A DNA stretch of 64,000 bases from Polynucleobacter necessarius (GCF_900095175.1 NZ_LT606946.1:1241592-1305591); one strand, 5' to 3'. Counted from the stretch's first letter, positions 1 through 8,153 are shown. Notes: generated by a model from the sequence alone, not told the origin. Numbers and translations are program-made.

Positions 1-171
1 GTCCAACTGAATCTCTTCTGGAGGATCAAAGCCAAAAACACCCACATTACCGATGTTTAATTTGATGATTTTGTGACCCTCTTCCTCCATGCGCTGAGCA
101 AGCTCCAGCACGGGTCCACGAATGTCGTAGCAGACGTGATTGAGTTTTTCGGACTTTAGGATTGGTTTCAC
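1..171 (-). CDS. alaA: PLP-dependent aminotransferase, AlaA-like (N-terminal part)
   Basis: Only the first 57 residues are present; the gene runs off the left edge. The start is a GTG at 171, with a stop codon in frame just upstream. The segments HVCYDIRGPVLELA and LNIGN..GFDPPEE match the beginning of AlaA-type alanine/glutamate-pyruvate aminotransferases, which bind PLP and interconvert pyruvate and alanine in the cytoplasm. The catalytic lysine lies outside the window, so substrate choice cannot be judged. In related bacteria this gene stands before hom and thrC, which cannot be checked here. It is divergent from the arn operon, with 79 bases between. Confidence 0.8.
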   Translation of the reverse strand, partial: MKPILKSEKLNHVCYDIRGPVLELAQRMEEEGHKIIKLNIGNVGVFGFDPPEEIQLD

Positions 172-218
172 AATAAATTAAAGGGTAAGTTCTTGAAAAC
201 TGGGGAAAAACAGCTAGC

Positions 219-224
219 TATAAT
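219..224 (+). promoter_or_regulatory. Probable -10 element for the arn operon
   Basis: A perfect TATAAT stands 26 bases before the GTG start at 251, in the 79-base gap between the divergent aminotransferase and the arn operon. No good -35 hexamer sits at the usual distance: TTGAAA at 193-198 is 20 bases away, and GAAAAC at 196-201 has a 17-base spacer but matches poorly. The promoter assignment therefore rests on the -10 hexamer and position. Confidence 0.4.
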
Positions 225-250
225 CCTCATAATTATGACAGAGAGTCCAT

Positions 251-628
251 GTGAAGCTTCAATCTGACCCCCATTCCGGAGCCAATACGATCACCGGTTA
301 CGGTGATGGCTACATCGAGATCAATAAGATCCCCTACAGTCACGCGGTTTTATTGAGCTCGGATGGCGAAATCCTAGAATGGGGCGTTAAATCCTTTGAG
401 GAGCTGAGTTCGGCAGATTTCACTCAAATGGCCTCCCTCAAGCCTGAATTAATCATCATTGGCACCGGTAAGCGTCAGCGCTTTCCAAAGCCAGAGCTAC
501 TAAAGACCCTCATTGAGGCCAAGCTGGGCTTCGAAATAATGGATTCTCAAGCTGCCTGTCGCACCTACAACATACTTGTTGGCGAAGGTCGCCAGGTTCT
601 ACTGGCCCTTATCGTGGAAGCTATCTAA
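251..628 (+). CDS. Mth938-like domain protein (DUF498 family)
   Basis: This 125-residue cytoplasmic protein belongs to the Mth938/Xcc1710 family of small alpha/beta proteins, recognised by the ITGYGDGYIEIN start, LIIIGTG in the middle and the MDSQAACRTYNIL segment near the end. The family has solved structures but no firm bacterial function; eukaryotic relatives are NDUFAF3-type complex I assembly factors. The start is a GTG with GAGAG just upstream. Its stop codon overlaps the arnT start by one base (TAATG), so it is probably co-translated with the lipid A modification genes. A role in that pathway would be inference from position only. Confidence 0.85.
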   Translation: MKLQSDPHSGANTITGYGDGYIEINKIPYSHAVLLSSDGEILEWGVKSFEELSSADFTQMASLKPELIIIGTGKRQRFPKPELLKTLIEAKLGFEIMDSQAACRTYNILVGEGRQVLLALIVEAI

Positions 629-2322
629 TGCAGTTTGGCCAAATTCGGCAGTCGAGCGCCCTCAACCCGATAGCTATTTTGATTCTGGTGCTGATTTATG
701 TCCTAGTGTGGTTTGGCACCCTGAACTACCGCCATCTCATTCCATCAGACGAAGGGCGTTACGCCGAAATTGCTCGCGAGATGCTCGTCACTGGTGATTG
801 GGTTACCCCTCGTTATAACGGCTACAAGTATTTTGAAAAACCCCCATTACAAATTTGGGCTACCGTTACCGCCTTCAATCTTTTTGGCACCGGCGATTGG
901 CAAGCGCGTTTATGGACTGCGCTCACTGGATTTCTAACAATTGTATTTATTGGGTTTACTGGTGCACGCATCTATAGCGCTCGAGCAGGCTGGTTGGCCG
1001 CTATCGCTCTAGCATCCAGCCCAATGTGGGTGATTGGCGGACATATCAACTCACTGGATATGGGCTTGTCAGCTTTTTTAGTTGCTGCACTCTGCAGTCT
1101 TTTATTGGCGCAAACGAGTCATAACCCAAGTGATACCAGAAGATGGATGTGGGCCTGCTGGGCCTTCATGGCCCTAGCAACACTATCTAAGGGCGTGATT
1201 GGGCTAGCCATACCGGGAATGGTGTTTATTGTTTACTCCATTACTGCTTGGGACTGGAAAGTCTGGAAGCGGTTGCACATCATTAGCGGCACGATTTTAT
1301 TTTTAATCATTACTGCGCCTTGGTTTGTTCTAGTAGCCCAACGCAATCCAGAGTTTCTGGAGTTCTTCTTTATTCATGAACATCTGCAACGTTTTACGCA
1401 AACAGCTCACAGCAGAACGGGGCCGATTTATTACTTCATCCCACTTCTACTGCTAGGCTTTTTGCCATGGATTGCACAAACCCCTGGAGCCCTTGCTCAG
1501 GCTTGGCGGGAACGCAACCGTGAGTTCTCCAGCGGCTGGTTACTCACCTGCTGGTTTGCCGTGATCATGGGCTTCTTTAGCGTCTCTCAATCGAAATTAC
1601 CTGGCTATATCATTCCAGTCTTCCCAGCATTAGCAATGCTTGTCGGTCATCGCTTGGACCGCAATCTGGGCTTTAGCAATTCACTGGGATTCCCTTGGAA
1701 GTTGCAAGCCCTCTTCTTTGCAATCTTGGGGGGTATAGGCTTTTTCTTTTTAGGTGAAGTTGGCAAGCAAGCAAGGCCAGATGAAATTGAATCCTATGCG
1801 CAATACACTTATTGGATCGTTGCAGCGCTGATCACATTAATTACATTTAGCTTGCTGGCATTCATGCAAAGCAAACGAAATGGCTTGAGCAGCATCACGA
1901 GTTTTGCGAGTGGCTTTTTTCTCTGCGCAATGATTGCGGGCACGGGCCATGAAACCCTAGGCCGGGCGGTATCTGGCATCGACTTAGTGGAAAAAGTGAA
2001 ATCTGAGATCCCAGAAAAAGTGAATTTTTATTCCATCCGAATTCTGGATCACACCGTACCCTTCTATTTAGGTAGAACCATGATCATGGTGGAGTTTCCC
2101 GATGAGCTGGAGTTTGGTGTAAAAAAAGAACCCCAATTGTGGCTTCCGACCTTCGATGCCTTTATCGAGTGCTGGCAAGAAGACCAGACCGCTTATGCGT
2201 TAATGTTTCCAGAGCAATATATCGAATTACAAAAACTCAATGTCCCAATGCAAGAAGTAGGAAGAGATTCTCGGCGCGTCATCGTTAAACACCCAGAGCC
2301 GCAAAGCAGTTCTGCACAATAA
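628..2322 (+). CDS. arnT: ArnT-like lipid A aminoarabinose transferase
   Basis: A 564-residue integral membrane glycosyltransferase of the GT-C/PMT superfamily with about a dozen hydrophobic segments. The first periplasmic loop carries SDEGRYAEIAREM (acidic pair D41-E42) followed by YFEKPPLQ, as in ArnT. ArnT transfers 4-amino-4-deoxy-L-arabinose from undecaprenyl phosphate to lipid A phosphates on the periplasmic side of the inner membrane, lowering negative charge and giving resistance to cationic peptides. The length matches ArnT (about 550 residues). It overlaps the upstream gene by one base and is followed by arnB, arnC, arnA parts and arnD, which supports the assignment strongly. Confidence 0.9.
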   Translation: MQFGQIRQSSALNPIAILILVLIYVLVWFGTLNYRHLIPSDEGRYAEIAREMLVTGDWVTPRYNGYKYFEKPPLQIWATVTAFNLFGTGDWQARLWTALTGFLTIVFIGFTGARIYSARAGWLAAIALASSPMWVIGGHINSLDMGLSAFLVAALCSLLLAQTSHNPSDTRRWMWACWAFMALATLSKGVIGLAIPGMVFIVYSITAWDWKVWKRLHIISGTILFLIITAPWFVLVAQRNPEFLEFFFIHEHLQRFTQTAHSRTGPIYYFIPLLLLGFLPWIAQTPGALAQAWRERNREFSSGWLLTCWFAVIMGFFSVSQSKLPGYIIPVFPALAMLVGHRLDRNLGFSNSLGFPWKLQALFFAILGGIGFFFLGEVGKQARPDEIESYAQYTYWIVAALITLITFSLLAFMQSKRNGLSSITSFASGFFLCAMIAGTGHETLGRAVSGIDLVEKVKSEIPEKVNFYSIRILDHTVPFYLGRTMIMVEFPDELEFGVKKEPQLWLPTFDAFIECWQEDQTAYALMFPEQYIELQKLNVPMQEVGRDSRRVIVKHPEPQSSSAQ

Positions 2323-2337
2323 ATTCCTAAGGCCACT

Positions 2338-3510
2338 ATGTCAGTCACCCAAAGTACCCTGCCTTTTATTCCATTTACGCGCCCACACTTCAATCAAGAA
2401 ACGATTGATGCTGTTGCCGAAGTGTTGCGTTCTGGCTGGGTGACTTCAGGACCCAAGTTGGCTGAATTTGAGGCGACCTTGAGCGACTATTTTGGTGGTC
2501 GCCCTGTGCGCTGTTTTGCCAATGGCACTGCCACCATGAAAATCGCACTGCAAGTTGCAGGCATTGGACCGGGTGATGAGGTGATTACCACCCCAATCTC
2601 ATGGGTAGCCACTTCCAATGTCATTCTGAGTGTCGGGGCATCACCTGTATTCGTGGATATTGATCCCATCAGTCGCAATATCGACTTAAATAAAGTGGCG
2701 GCAGCCATAACACCCAAGACGCGTGCCATCATGCCTGTCTACTTAGCTGGACTACCAGTCAACATGGATCAACTCTATGACTTGGCTAAGCAACGCAAGC
2801 TGCGCGTGATTGAAGATGCTGCTCAAGCCTTTGGCTCGCAATGGAAAGGTCAAAAGATCGGCAGCATTGGAGATCTCGTGAGCTTTAGTTTTCAAGCAAA
2901 TAAAAATTTATCTACCGTTGAAGGTGGATGCCTTGTTCTTAACAATGCAGATGAAGTAAGACTGGCAGAGAAGTTTCGCCTGCAAGGACTCACCCGCCAA
3001 GGCATGGATGGAATGGATGTAGACGTGCTTGGTGGCAAGGATAATTTGACGGATGTCAATGCTGTTATTGGCTTACATCAACTGAAGCAATTACCAGGAT
3101 TTCAGACACGCAGAACTGCATTAGCAAGGCAGTACTTTGATGCGATTCGCAGTGAATTAAAGTCAGCTGGTTTAGATAAACTCAACCTAGAGTTACCAGT
3201 AGAAAACTTTACCGACAGTAATTGGCATATGTTCCAAGTTGTTCTGCCGCTTGAGCAATTGAATGTAGATCGCACGCAGGTAATGACTGAACTCAAAGAT
3301 TTGGGCATTGGCACTGGCATTCATTACCCCACTATTACTGGATTTACGCTTTACCAAAAACTGGGCTACAAAGTTCAAGCCACCCCAGTGGCTGAGCGTA
3401 TTGGCCACTCCATTTTGACCCTCCCCCTCTTTCCAGACATGGCAGATCAAGATATTGGCCGTATAGCTAGTGCTTTGACTGGGATTCTGAAGAAACATCG
3501 CAAAAACTAG
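2338..3510 (+). CDS. arnB: DegT/DnrJ/EryC1 aminotransferase, ArnB-like
   Basis: A 390-residue PLP-dependent sugar aminotransferase. The PLP-binding lysine is K189 in SFQANKN, and the aspartate in VIEDAAQAFGS is the usual cofactor ring contact. In the arn pathway ArnB converts UDP-4-keto-pentose to UDP-4-amino-4-deoxy-L-arabinose using glutamate. The SGWVTSGP and NGTATMKIAL segments are typical of the ArnB/DegT fold type I family. Position between arnT and arnC fixes the likely substrate, since the family by itself is broad. It starts 15 bases after arnT. Confidence 0.9.
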   Translation: MSVTQSTLPFIPFTRPHFNQETIDAVAEVLRSGWVTSGPKLAEFEATLSDYFGGRPVRCFANGTATMKIALQVAGIGPGDEVITTPISWVATSNVILSVGASPVFVDIDPISRNIDLNKVAAAITPKTRAIMPVYLAGLPVNMDQLYDLAKQRKLRVIEDAAQAFGSQWKGQKIGSIGDLVSFSFQANKNLSTVEGGCLVLNNADEVRLAEKFRLQGLTRQGMDGMDVDVLGGKDNLTDVNAVIGLHQLKQLPGFQTRRTALARQYFDAIRSELKSAGLDKLNLELPVENFTDSNWHMFQVVLPLEQLNVDRTQVMTELKDLGIGTGIHYPTITGFTLYQKLGYKVQATPVAERIGHSILTLPLFPDMADQDIGRIASALTGILKKHRKN

Positions 3511-3541
3511 TACCGAGAGCGGAATCAGGCAAAATTGCAGC

Positions 3542-4513
3542 ATGACTGCAAATTTAGCTACCCAAGCCTGCAATCCGACACTCAGCATTGTCATTCCCGT
3601 TTACAACGAGGAAGACGGTCTTCAAGCCCTCTTTGATCGCCTATATCCCGCGCTAGATGTCGTGGCTAGCAAGTGTAACATTGCTTATGAAGTGGTGTTT
3701 GTGAATGATGGCAGCAAAGATCGCTCCGCTGGCATCCTGGCCAAACAAGTTGAACTGCGCCCTGATGTCACAAGAGCGGTTTTATTTCACAGCAACTTCG
3801 GTCAGCATATGGCGATCATGGCTGGCTTTGAATACTCCCGTGGTGCATACATCATCACGCTGGATGCAGACTTGCAAAATCCCCCGGAAGAAATTGATGC
3901 CCTAGTCAATGAGTTACTCAAGGGTCATGACTACGTTGGCACTATTCGTGCCGATCGTCGCGATAGCTTCTTCAGAAAATTTGCTTCACGCGCTATGAAT
4001 CATTTGCGCGAGAAGATTACTCGCATCACAATGACCGACCAAGGCTGCATGCTTCGCGGCTATAGTCGTCGTATTGTTGATCTCGTTCGTCAATGCGATG
4101 AAAGCAATACTTTTATTCCAGCGCTGGCTTATACCTTTGCATCCAACCCTACTGAAATCAGCATCAAGCATGAAGAACGTTTTGCAGGTGAGTCGAAATA
4201 CAGCCTCTATCAGCTTATTCGCTTGAACTTCGATTTGGTAACTGGTTTCTCGGTCATGCCTTTGCAGATTTTCTCGATCCTAGGAATGCTCTTAGCCATG
4301 GCTGCAGGCAGCCTGTTTATATACCTCCTAGTCCGCCGCTTTGTTCTAGGCGCTGAAGTGGAAGGAGTGTTCACACTCTTCGCCCTCACCTTCTTCTTGA
4401 TTGGTGTGATGCTATTTGGCCTTGGCTTGCTCGGTGAATATATTGGCCGCATCTACCAACAGGTTCGTGAGCGCCCACGCTATGTTGTGCAGACTGTTTT
4501 AGAGAAAAAATAA
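3542..4513 (+). CDS. arnC: ArnC-like undecaprenyl-phosphate glycosyltransferase
   Basis: A 323-residue family 2 glycosyltransferase. The soluble domain begins LSIVIPVYNEEDG and has the LDADLQNPPEE nucleotide-metal motif (D108, D110). Two transmembrane segments follow at roughly residues 233-260 and 278-303. ArnC moves 4-formamido-arabinose from UDP to undecaprenyl phosphate on the cytoplasmic face of the inner membrane. The layout and length agree with ArnC (about 322 residues). The next gene begins directly after the stop codon, so translation is probably coupled. Confidence 0.92.
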   Translation: MTANLATQACNPTLSIVIPVYNEEDGLQALFDRLYPALDVVASKCNIAYEVVFVNDGSKDRSAGILAKQVELRPDVTRAVLFHSNFGQHMAIMAGFEYSRGAYIITLDADLQNPPEEIDALVNELLKGHDYVGTIRADRRDSFFRKFASRAMNHLREKITRITMTDQGCMLRGYSRRIVDLVRQCDESNTFIPALAYTFASNPTEISIKHEERFAGESKYSLYQLIRLNFDLVTGFSVMPLQIFSILGMLLAMAAGSLFIYLLVRRFVLGAEVEGVFTLFALTFFLIGVMLFGLGLLGEYIGRIYQQVRERPRYVVQTVLEKK

Positions 4514-5383
4514 TTGCACGCAGTCGTCTTTGCTTATCACGATGTTGGCGTTAATTGCCTCAAGACATTGATCAATGCAGGAATACAAATTGATCTGGTA
4601 GTAACACATCAAGATGATCCCAATGAGAATGTTTGGTTTGGAAGTGTTGCCAAGCTTTGTGAGGAGCAGCAGATTCCTTACATCACACCCAATGCAAATC
4701 AGCTGATGGATCTCGTGCCCCAGATTCAGAAACTGGCGCCTGATTACCTCTTCTCTTTTTACTATCGCCATATTATCCCGGCAGAACTCTTGGCCTGCGC
4801 CAAGATTGGCGCCTTAAATATGCATGGCTCTCTACTACCAAAGTACCGTGGACGGGCACCGGTCAACTGGGCCATTCTTCATGGGGAGACTGAGACTGGC
4901 GCCACATTGCACATCATGGAAGCCAAACCAGATGCCGGCGATATCGTTGGTCAATCAGCAGTCCCTATTGGACCCAATGAAACCGCTACTGAAGTCTTTG
5001 CCAAAGTTAGTCAGGCTGCAGTTACCGTAATGAACCAAACTCTCCCGGAACTTGTACAAGGCCGCATCCCCAAAAAACCCAATAATCTAGCTCAAGGAAG
5101 CTATTTTGGAGGTCGCAAGCCTGCGGATGGGCAAATTTTGTGGCATCAGACTGCTCAGCAGATTCACAACCTCGTCAGAGCCGTTGCACCCCCTTATCCC
5201 GGGGCCTTTACCGACTGGCAAGGTCAGCGCAGGATTGTGGCCCGTACCAGCCTAAAGGGGCCATTTCCAAGGCAACTGGATCTTCAGGCTCCCGGCATCC
5301 AAGTGGTTGATAATCAGGTATTCGGCGTTTGTGGCGACCAGAGAGCGGTAGCGATACTGGTCTGGTTCCCAGCAAACAGCTAA
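4514..5383 (+). CDS. arnA: ArnA formyltransferase half, as a separate gene
   Basis: A 289-residue formyltransferase equivalent to the N-terminal half of enterobacterial ArnA. It transfers a formyl group from 10-formyl-tetrahydrofolate to UDP-4-amino-arabinose. The family motif SLLPKYRGRAPVNWA is present, and N102, H104 and D140 fall at the same numbers as the E. coli catalytic residues. The start is a TTG immediately after the arnC stop. In enterobacteria this domain is fused to the decarboxylase; here that is the next gene, which is the usual arrangement in many betaproteobacteria. Confidence 0.9.
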   Translation: MHAVVFAYHDVGVNCLKTLINAGIQIDLVVTHQDDPNENVWFGSVAKLCEEQQIPYITPNANQLMDLVPQIQKLAPDYLFSFYYRHIIPAELLACAKIGALNMHGSLLPKYRGRAPVNWAILHGETETGATLHIMEAKPDAGDIVGQSAVPIGPNETATEVFAKVSQAAVTVMNQTLPELVQGRIPKKPNNLAQGSYFGGRKPADGQILWHQTAQQIHNLVRAVAPPYPGAFTDWQGQRRIVARTSLKGPFPRQLDLQAPGIQVVDNQVFGVCGDQRAVAILVWFPANS

Positions 5384-5427
5384 CAAATTAAAAGCAGCAC
5401 TCTTTAGATTAAAACGAGGCAGTAAAG

Positions 5428-6474
5428 ATGAAAAAAGTACTCATTCTTGGCGTAAACGGCTTTATTGGCCACCACCTCTCAAAGCGTATCCTGGAGACAA
5501 CCGATTGGGATGTCTATGGCATGGATATGCAAAACGATCGCCTAGGTGATTTAGTGAATCACCCCCGCATGCATTTCTTTGAGGGTGATATCACCATCAA
5601 CAAAGAGTGGGTTGAATATCACATTCGTAAATGCGACGTGATTCTGCCTTTGGTAGCCATCGCAACACCAGCTACTTATGTTCAGCAGCCACTCAAAGTA
5701 TTTGAGCTCGATTTCGAGGCCAACTTACCCATCGTGCGCTCTGCAGTTAAATACAAGAAACATTTAGTGTTTCCATCCACATCTGAAGTCTATGGCATGT
5801 GTGAAGATAGTGAATTCGATCCTGCCAAATCGAATATGGTTTATGGCCCAATCAATAAGCCACGCTGGATCTATGCTTGCTCCAAGCAATTGATGGACCG
5901 CGTCATCTGGGGTTACGGTATGGAAGGCCTGCGATTTACCCTCTTCCGTCCATTTAACTGGATTGGCCCTGGCTTAGATAGCATCTACACACCAAAAGAA
6001 GGCTCCTCACGCGTGGTGACTCAGTTCTTAGGCCACATTGTTCGCGGTGAATCTATCAACGTCGTTGATGGCGGCGCCCAGAAACGTGCCTTTACTTATG
6101 TTGACGATGGTATCGATGCCCTAATGCGCATCATCGATAACAAAGATGGTGTTGCTAACGGCAAGATCTACAACATCGGCAACCCAAAGAACAATCACTC
6201 CATTCGTGAGCTTGCTAATCAGATGCTTGAGATTGCTCGTAGCATTCCGGAGTATGCAAAAACAGCGAATGAAGTAAAGATTGTCGAAACCACTTCTGGC
6301 GCCTACTACGGGGAAGGCTATCAAGACGTTCAGAATCGCGTTCCTGCAATTGACAACACGATGAGTGAATTAGACTGGAAGCCAACTACCAATATGAGCG
6401 ACGCGCTGAAGAATATTTTCGAAGCCTATCGCGAAGATGTGGAAAAAGCACGTCATTTGGTTGATAACGAATAA
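5428..6474 (+). CDS. arnA: UDP-glucuronate decarboxylase (ArnA C-terminal half / UDP-4-keto-pentose synthase)
   Basis: A 348-residue NAD-dependent short-chain dehydrogenase/epimerase family enzyme. The Rossmann motif GVNGFIGHH is at residues 8-16, TSEVYG supplies the Ser-Glu pair, and YACSK supplies the catalytic Tyr and Lys. The KRAFTYVDD segment has the arginine equivalent to E. coli ArnA R619. It oxidatively decarboxylates UDP-glucuronate to UDP-4-keto-pentose. A stand-alone betaproteobacterial relative from Ralstonia is described as a bifunctional UDP-4-keto-pentose/UDP-xylose synthase, so some UDP-xylose formation is possible. The gene has a clear ribosome site (GAGGCAG) and sits between the formyltransferase and arnD. 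Confidence 0.92.
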   Translation: MKKVLILGVNGFIGHHLSKRILETTDWDVYGMDMQNDRLGDLVNHPRMHFFEGDITINKEWVEYHIRKCDVILPLVAIATPATYVQQPLKVFELDFEANLPIVRSAVKYKKHLVFPSTSEVYGMCEDSEFDPAKSNMVYGPINKPRWIYACSKQLMDRVIWGYGMEGLRFTLFRPFNWIGPGLDSIYTPKEGSSRVVTQFLGHIVRGESINVVDGGAQKRAFTYVDDGIDALMRIIDNKDGVANGKIYNIGNPKNNHSIRELANQMLEIARSIPEYAKTANEVKIVETTSGAYYGEGYQDVQNRVPAIDNTMSELDWKPTTNMSDALKNIFEAYREDVEKARHLVDNE

Positions 6475-6486
6475 GCACAGAGGTTC

Positions 6487-7404
6487 ATGGCTAAGATTGC
6501 ACTCAAGGTAGATGTTGATACCTTACGCGGCACCAAAGAAGGCGTCCCCAATCTAGCGCGTACGCTTGAACGCTTTGGTCTTAAAGCCACTTTTCTATTT
6601 AGCTTGGGTCCCGACCATACTGGTTGGGCTCTCAAGCGAGTCTTTAAGCCGGGTTTTTTAAAGAAAGTAAGTCGCACTTCTGTTGTTGAACATTACGGCC
6701 TTAAGACCTTGCTCTACGGCGTCCTCCTACCCGGACCTGACATTGGAAAACAAGCTGCTGCAGAGATGCGCGCCATTGATACTGCCGGTCACGAGACTGG
6801 CATTCATACCTGGGACCACGTAGCCTGGCAAGATGCAGTGCGTAATCGCGACCCAGAGTGGACTAAAGCACAGATGCAAAAAAGTTGGGATCGCTTTGTA
6901 GAAATTTTTGGTCATCCGCCAATTACGTATGGTGCTGCCGGCTGGCAAATGAATGAGGCTGCTTTTGAGCAACTCGATCAATGGGGTATTAAGTATTCCT
7001 CTGATGGCCGGGCAGAACCCAATTTAATGCCCTATCGTTTTGCCCTGCCTTCCGGGAAAGCGAAACATGTGCAATATCCAACCACCCTACCAACGTTTGA
7101 TGAGTTGATTGGGATAGATGATGCAGATGAGTTTGGCGCCGTGAAGAAGTTGCTTGAGATTACCCAAAGCAATCCAAATGACCAGGTATTTACTCTACAT
7201 GCCGAGCTAGAAGGTCAAAAGCTGCTACCCGCTTTTGAACAACTGCTGGCCGGGTGGCTAAACCAGGGTCACGACCTAGTCACCATGGGCGAATTGCATC
7301 AATCCTGGGAAGCCACCAAGCAACTCGATAAAATAGCTGTACAACCCATCACTTGGGGAGAGATCCCTAACCGAAGCGGTGAACTCATTTTGCAAACAGT
7401 TTAA
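6487..7404 (+). CDS. arnD: ArnD-like deformylase (polysaccharide deacetylase family)
   Basis: A 305-residue NodB/polysaccharide deacetylase family protein. The N-terminal KVDVDTLRGTKEGVP carries the metal and catalytic Asp pair typical of ArnD, and HETGIHTWDH supplies the histidines. ArnD removes the formyl group from undecaprenyl-phosphate-4-formamido-arabinose before the lipid is flipped and used by ArnT. It is the last gene of the arn operon, 12 bases after the decarboxylase. No arnE/arnF flippase genes follow; bcp comes next after 47 bases with its own strong ribosome site. Confidence 0.9.
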   Translation: MAKIALKVDVDTLRGTKEGVPNLARTLERFGLKATFLFSLGPDHTGWALKRVFKPGFLKKVSRTSVVEHYGLKTLLYGVLLPGPDIGKQAAAEMRAIDTAGHETGIHTWDHVAWQDAVRNRDPEWTKAQMQKSWDRFVEIFGHPPITYGAAGWQMNEAAFEQLDQWGIKYSSDGRAEPNLMPYRFALPSGKAKHVQYPTTLPTFDELIGIDDADEFGAVKKLLEITQSNPNDQVFTLHAELEGQKLLPAFEQLLAGWLNQGHDLVTMGELHQSWEATKQLDKIAVQPITWGEIPNRSGELILQTV

Positions 7405-7451
7405 TAAACCTCAGAATACCTAATACATAAAATTAATTAAGGGAGATCATC

Positions 7452-7919
7452 ATGACAGTAGAAATTGGCAAGCCAATGCCCCAGTGCGCAATCCCAGCAA
7501 CATCCGGATTAACCTTTACGCCAGATTCCGCTAAGGGTAAAAAGCTGGCCATCTACTTTTATCCAAAAGATATGACTCCTGGCTGCACTGCTGAGTCTGG
7601 TGAATTCCGTGACAACATTGATGCCTTCACTAAAGCCAATACTCTGGTGGTTGGCGTTTCTCGAGATAGCCTGAAATCCCATGATAATTTTCGCAGCAAA
7701 CTTGAGTTGCCATTTGAGCTGGTTGCCGACACCGAAGAAACCCTTTGCCAACTCTTTGGCGTCATGAAGTTGAAAAACATGTATGGCAAACAAGTTCGTG
7801 GCGTTGAACGCAATACCTTCCTTTTTGATTCCTCAGGCAAGCTCGTAAAAGAGTGGCGTGGCCTTAAGGTTCCTGGACATGTGACAGAGGTATTACAAGC
7901 AGCCCAAGATACTAAATAA
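7452..7919 (+). CDS. bcp: Thioredoxin-dependent peroxiredoxin, Bcp/PrxQ type
   Basis: A 155-residue peroxiredoxin that reduces hydrogen peroxide and organic peroxides in the cytoplasm. The peroxidatic cysteine is C45 in TPGCTAES, with the upstream FYPKD segment. The resolving cysteine found five residues later in E. coli Bcp is a glycine here (G50). C99 in TLCQLFG is in the region where other PrxQ proteins place it, so it may be the resolving residue. A GGGAG ribosome site precedes the ATG. The gene lies upstream of phoH. Confidence 0.93.
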   Translation: MTVEIGKPMPQCAIPATSGLTFTPDSAKGKKLAIYFYPKDMTPGCTAESGEFRDNIDAFTKANTLVVGVSRDSLKSHDNFRSKLELPFELVADTEETLCQLFGVMKLKNMYGKQVRGVERNTFLFDSSGKLVKEWRGLKVPGHVTEVLQAAQDTK

Positions 7920-7946
7920 TTTTTTAAAGAATTTAATCTAGGGTAC

Positions 7947-7974
7947 TTGCAAAGCCCAAAATTTGGGGTAAAGT
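7947..7974 (+). promoter_or_regulatory. Predicted promoter for the phoH leader RNA
   Basis: TTGCAA at 7947-7952 and TAAAGT at 7969-7974 are separated by 16 bases, which puts a start of transcription near 7981. The spacer holds an inverted repeat, CCCAAA-A-TTTGGG at 7955-7967, that could be an operator. It lies in the gap after bcp and directly before the structured leader. Confidence 0.45.
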
Positions 7975-7980
7975 TGTTTA

Positions 7981-8141
7981 TATGCACCGTAAACGACGGG
8001 AAAGTCTAACAATCCGTTTGACTCATCAGCCTGAATACTTCAGAACAGGCTCGGTAAACATCCCCCGCCGTTTTACAGATTGTTTTACACCCAGTTTTGT
8101 TATAAACCGTCAATGCAATCCGCTTGACGGTTTTTTCTTTT
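7981..8141 (+). promoter_or_regulatory. Structured leader RNA with terminator before phoH (riboswitch-like candidate)
   Basis: The 5' leader folds by eye into a three-way junction. The closing stem is AAACGACGGG (7991-8000) with CCCGCCGTTT (8064-8073), one mismatch. The first arm is AGTCTAAC (8003-8010) with GTTTGACT (8016-8023), one T-T mismatch and loop AATCC. The second arm is GCCTG (8029-8033) with CAGGC (8046-8050), or alternatively CTGAA (8031-8035) with TTCAG (8039-8043). GATTGTT (8078-8084) can pair with AACAATC (8008-8014) in the first arm, a pseudoknot or switch. A terminator hairpin, AACCGTCAA (8105-8113) with TTGACGGTT (8124-8132) and a T-run, ends just before the phoH ribosome site. 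I do not recognise a known riboswitch class; it could also be a small RNA gene. Confidence 0.5.
8105..8141 (+). terminator. Intrinsic terminator directly before the phoH ribosome site
   Basis: A nine-base-pair stem (AACCGTCAA / TTGACGGTT) with a ten-base loop is followed by TTTTTTCTTTT. The AGGAGA ribosome site of phoH begins immediately afterwards at 8142. Transcripts started upstream must pass this hairpin to reach phoH, which suggests attenuation. Confidence 0.8.
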
Positions 8142-8153
8142 AGGAGAGTCTGC

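Noticed and set aside
3193..3594. 133-codon open frame antisense to arnB
   Set aside because: It lies fully opposite a clear aminotransferase gene, has no ribosome site or family features, and looks like a by-product of arnB codon usage.
7559..7987. Long open frame antisense to bcp
   Set aside because: Composition and position show it is the reverse of a well-supported peroxiredoxin gene; no domain is recognisable.
7981..8141. 6S RNA or tmRNA in front of phoH
   Set aside because: Too short for 6S, no long rod-like stem, and no tRNA-like ends or tag reading frame as in tmRNA.
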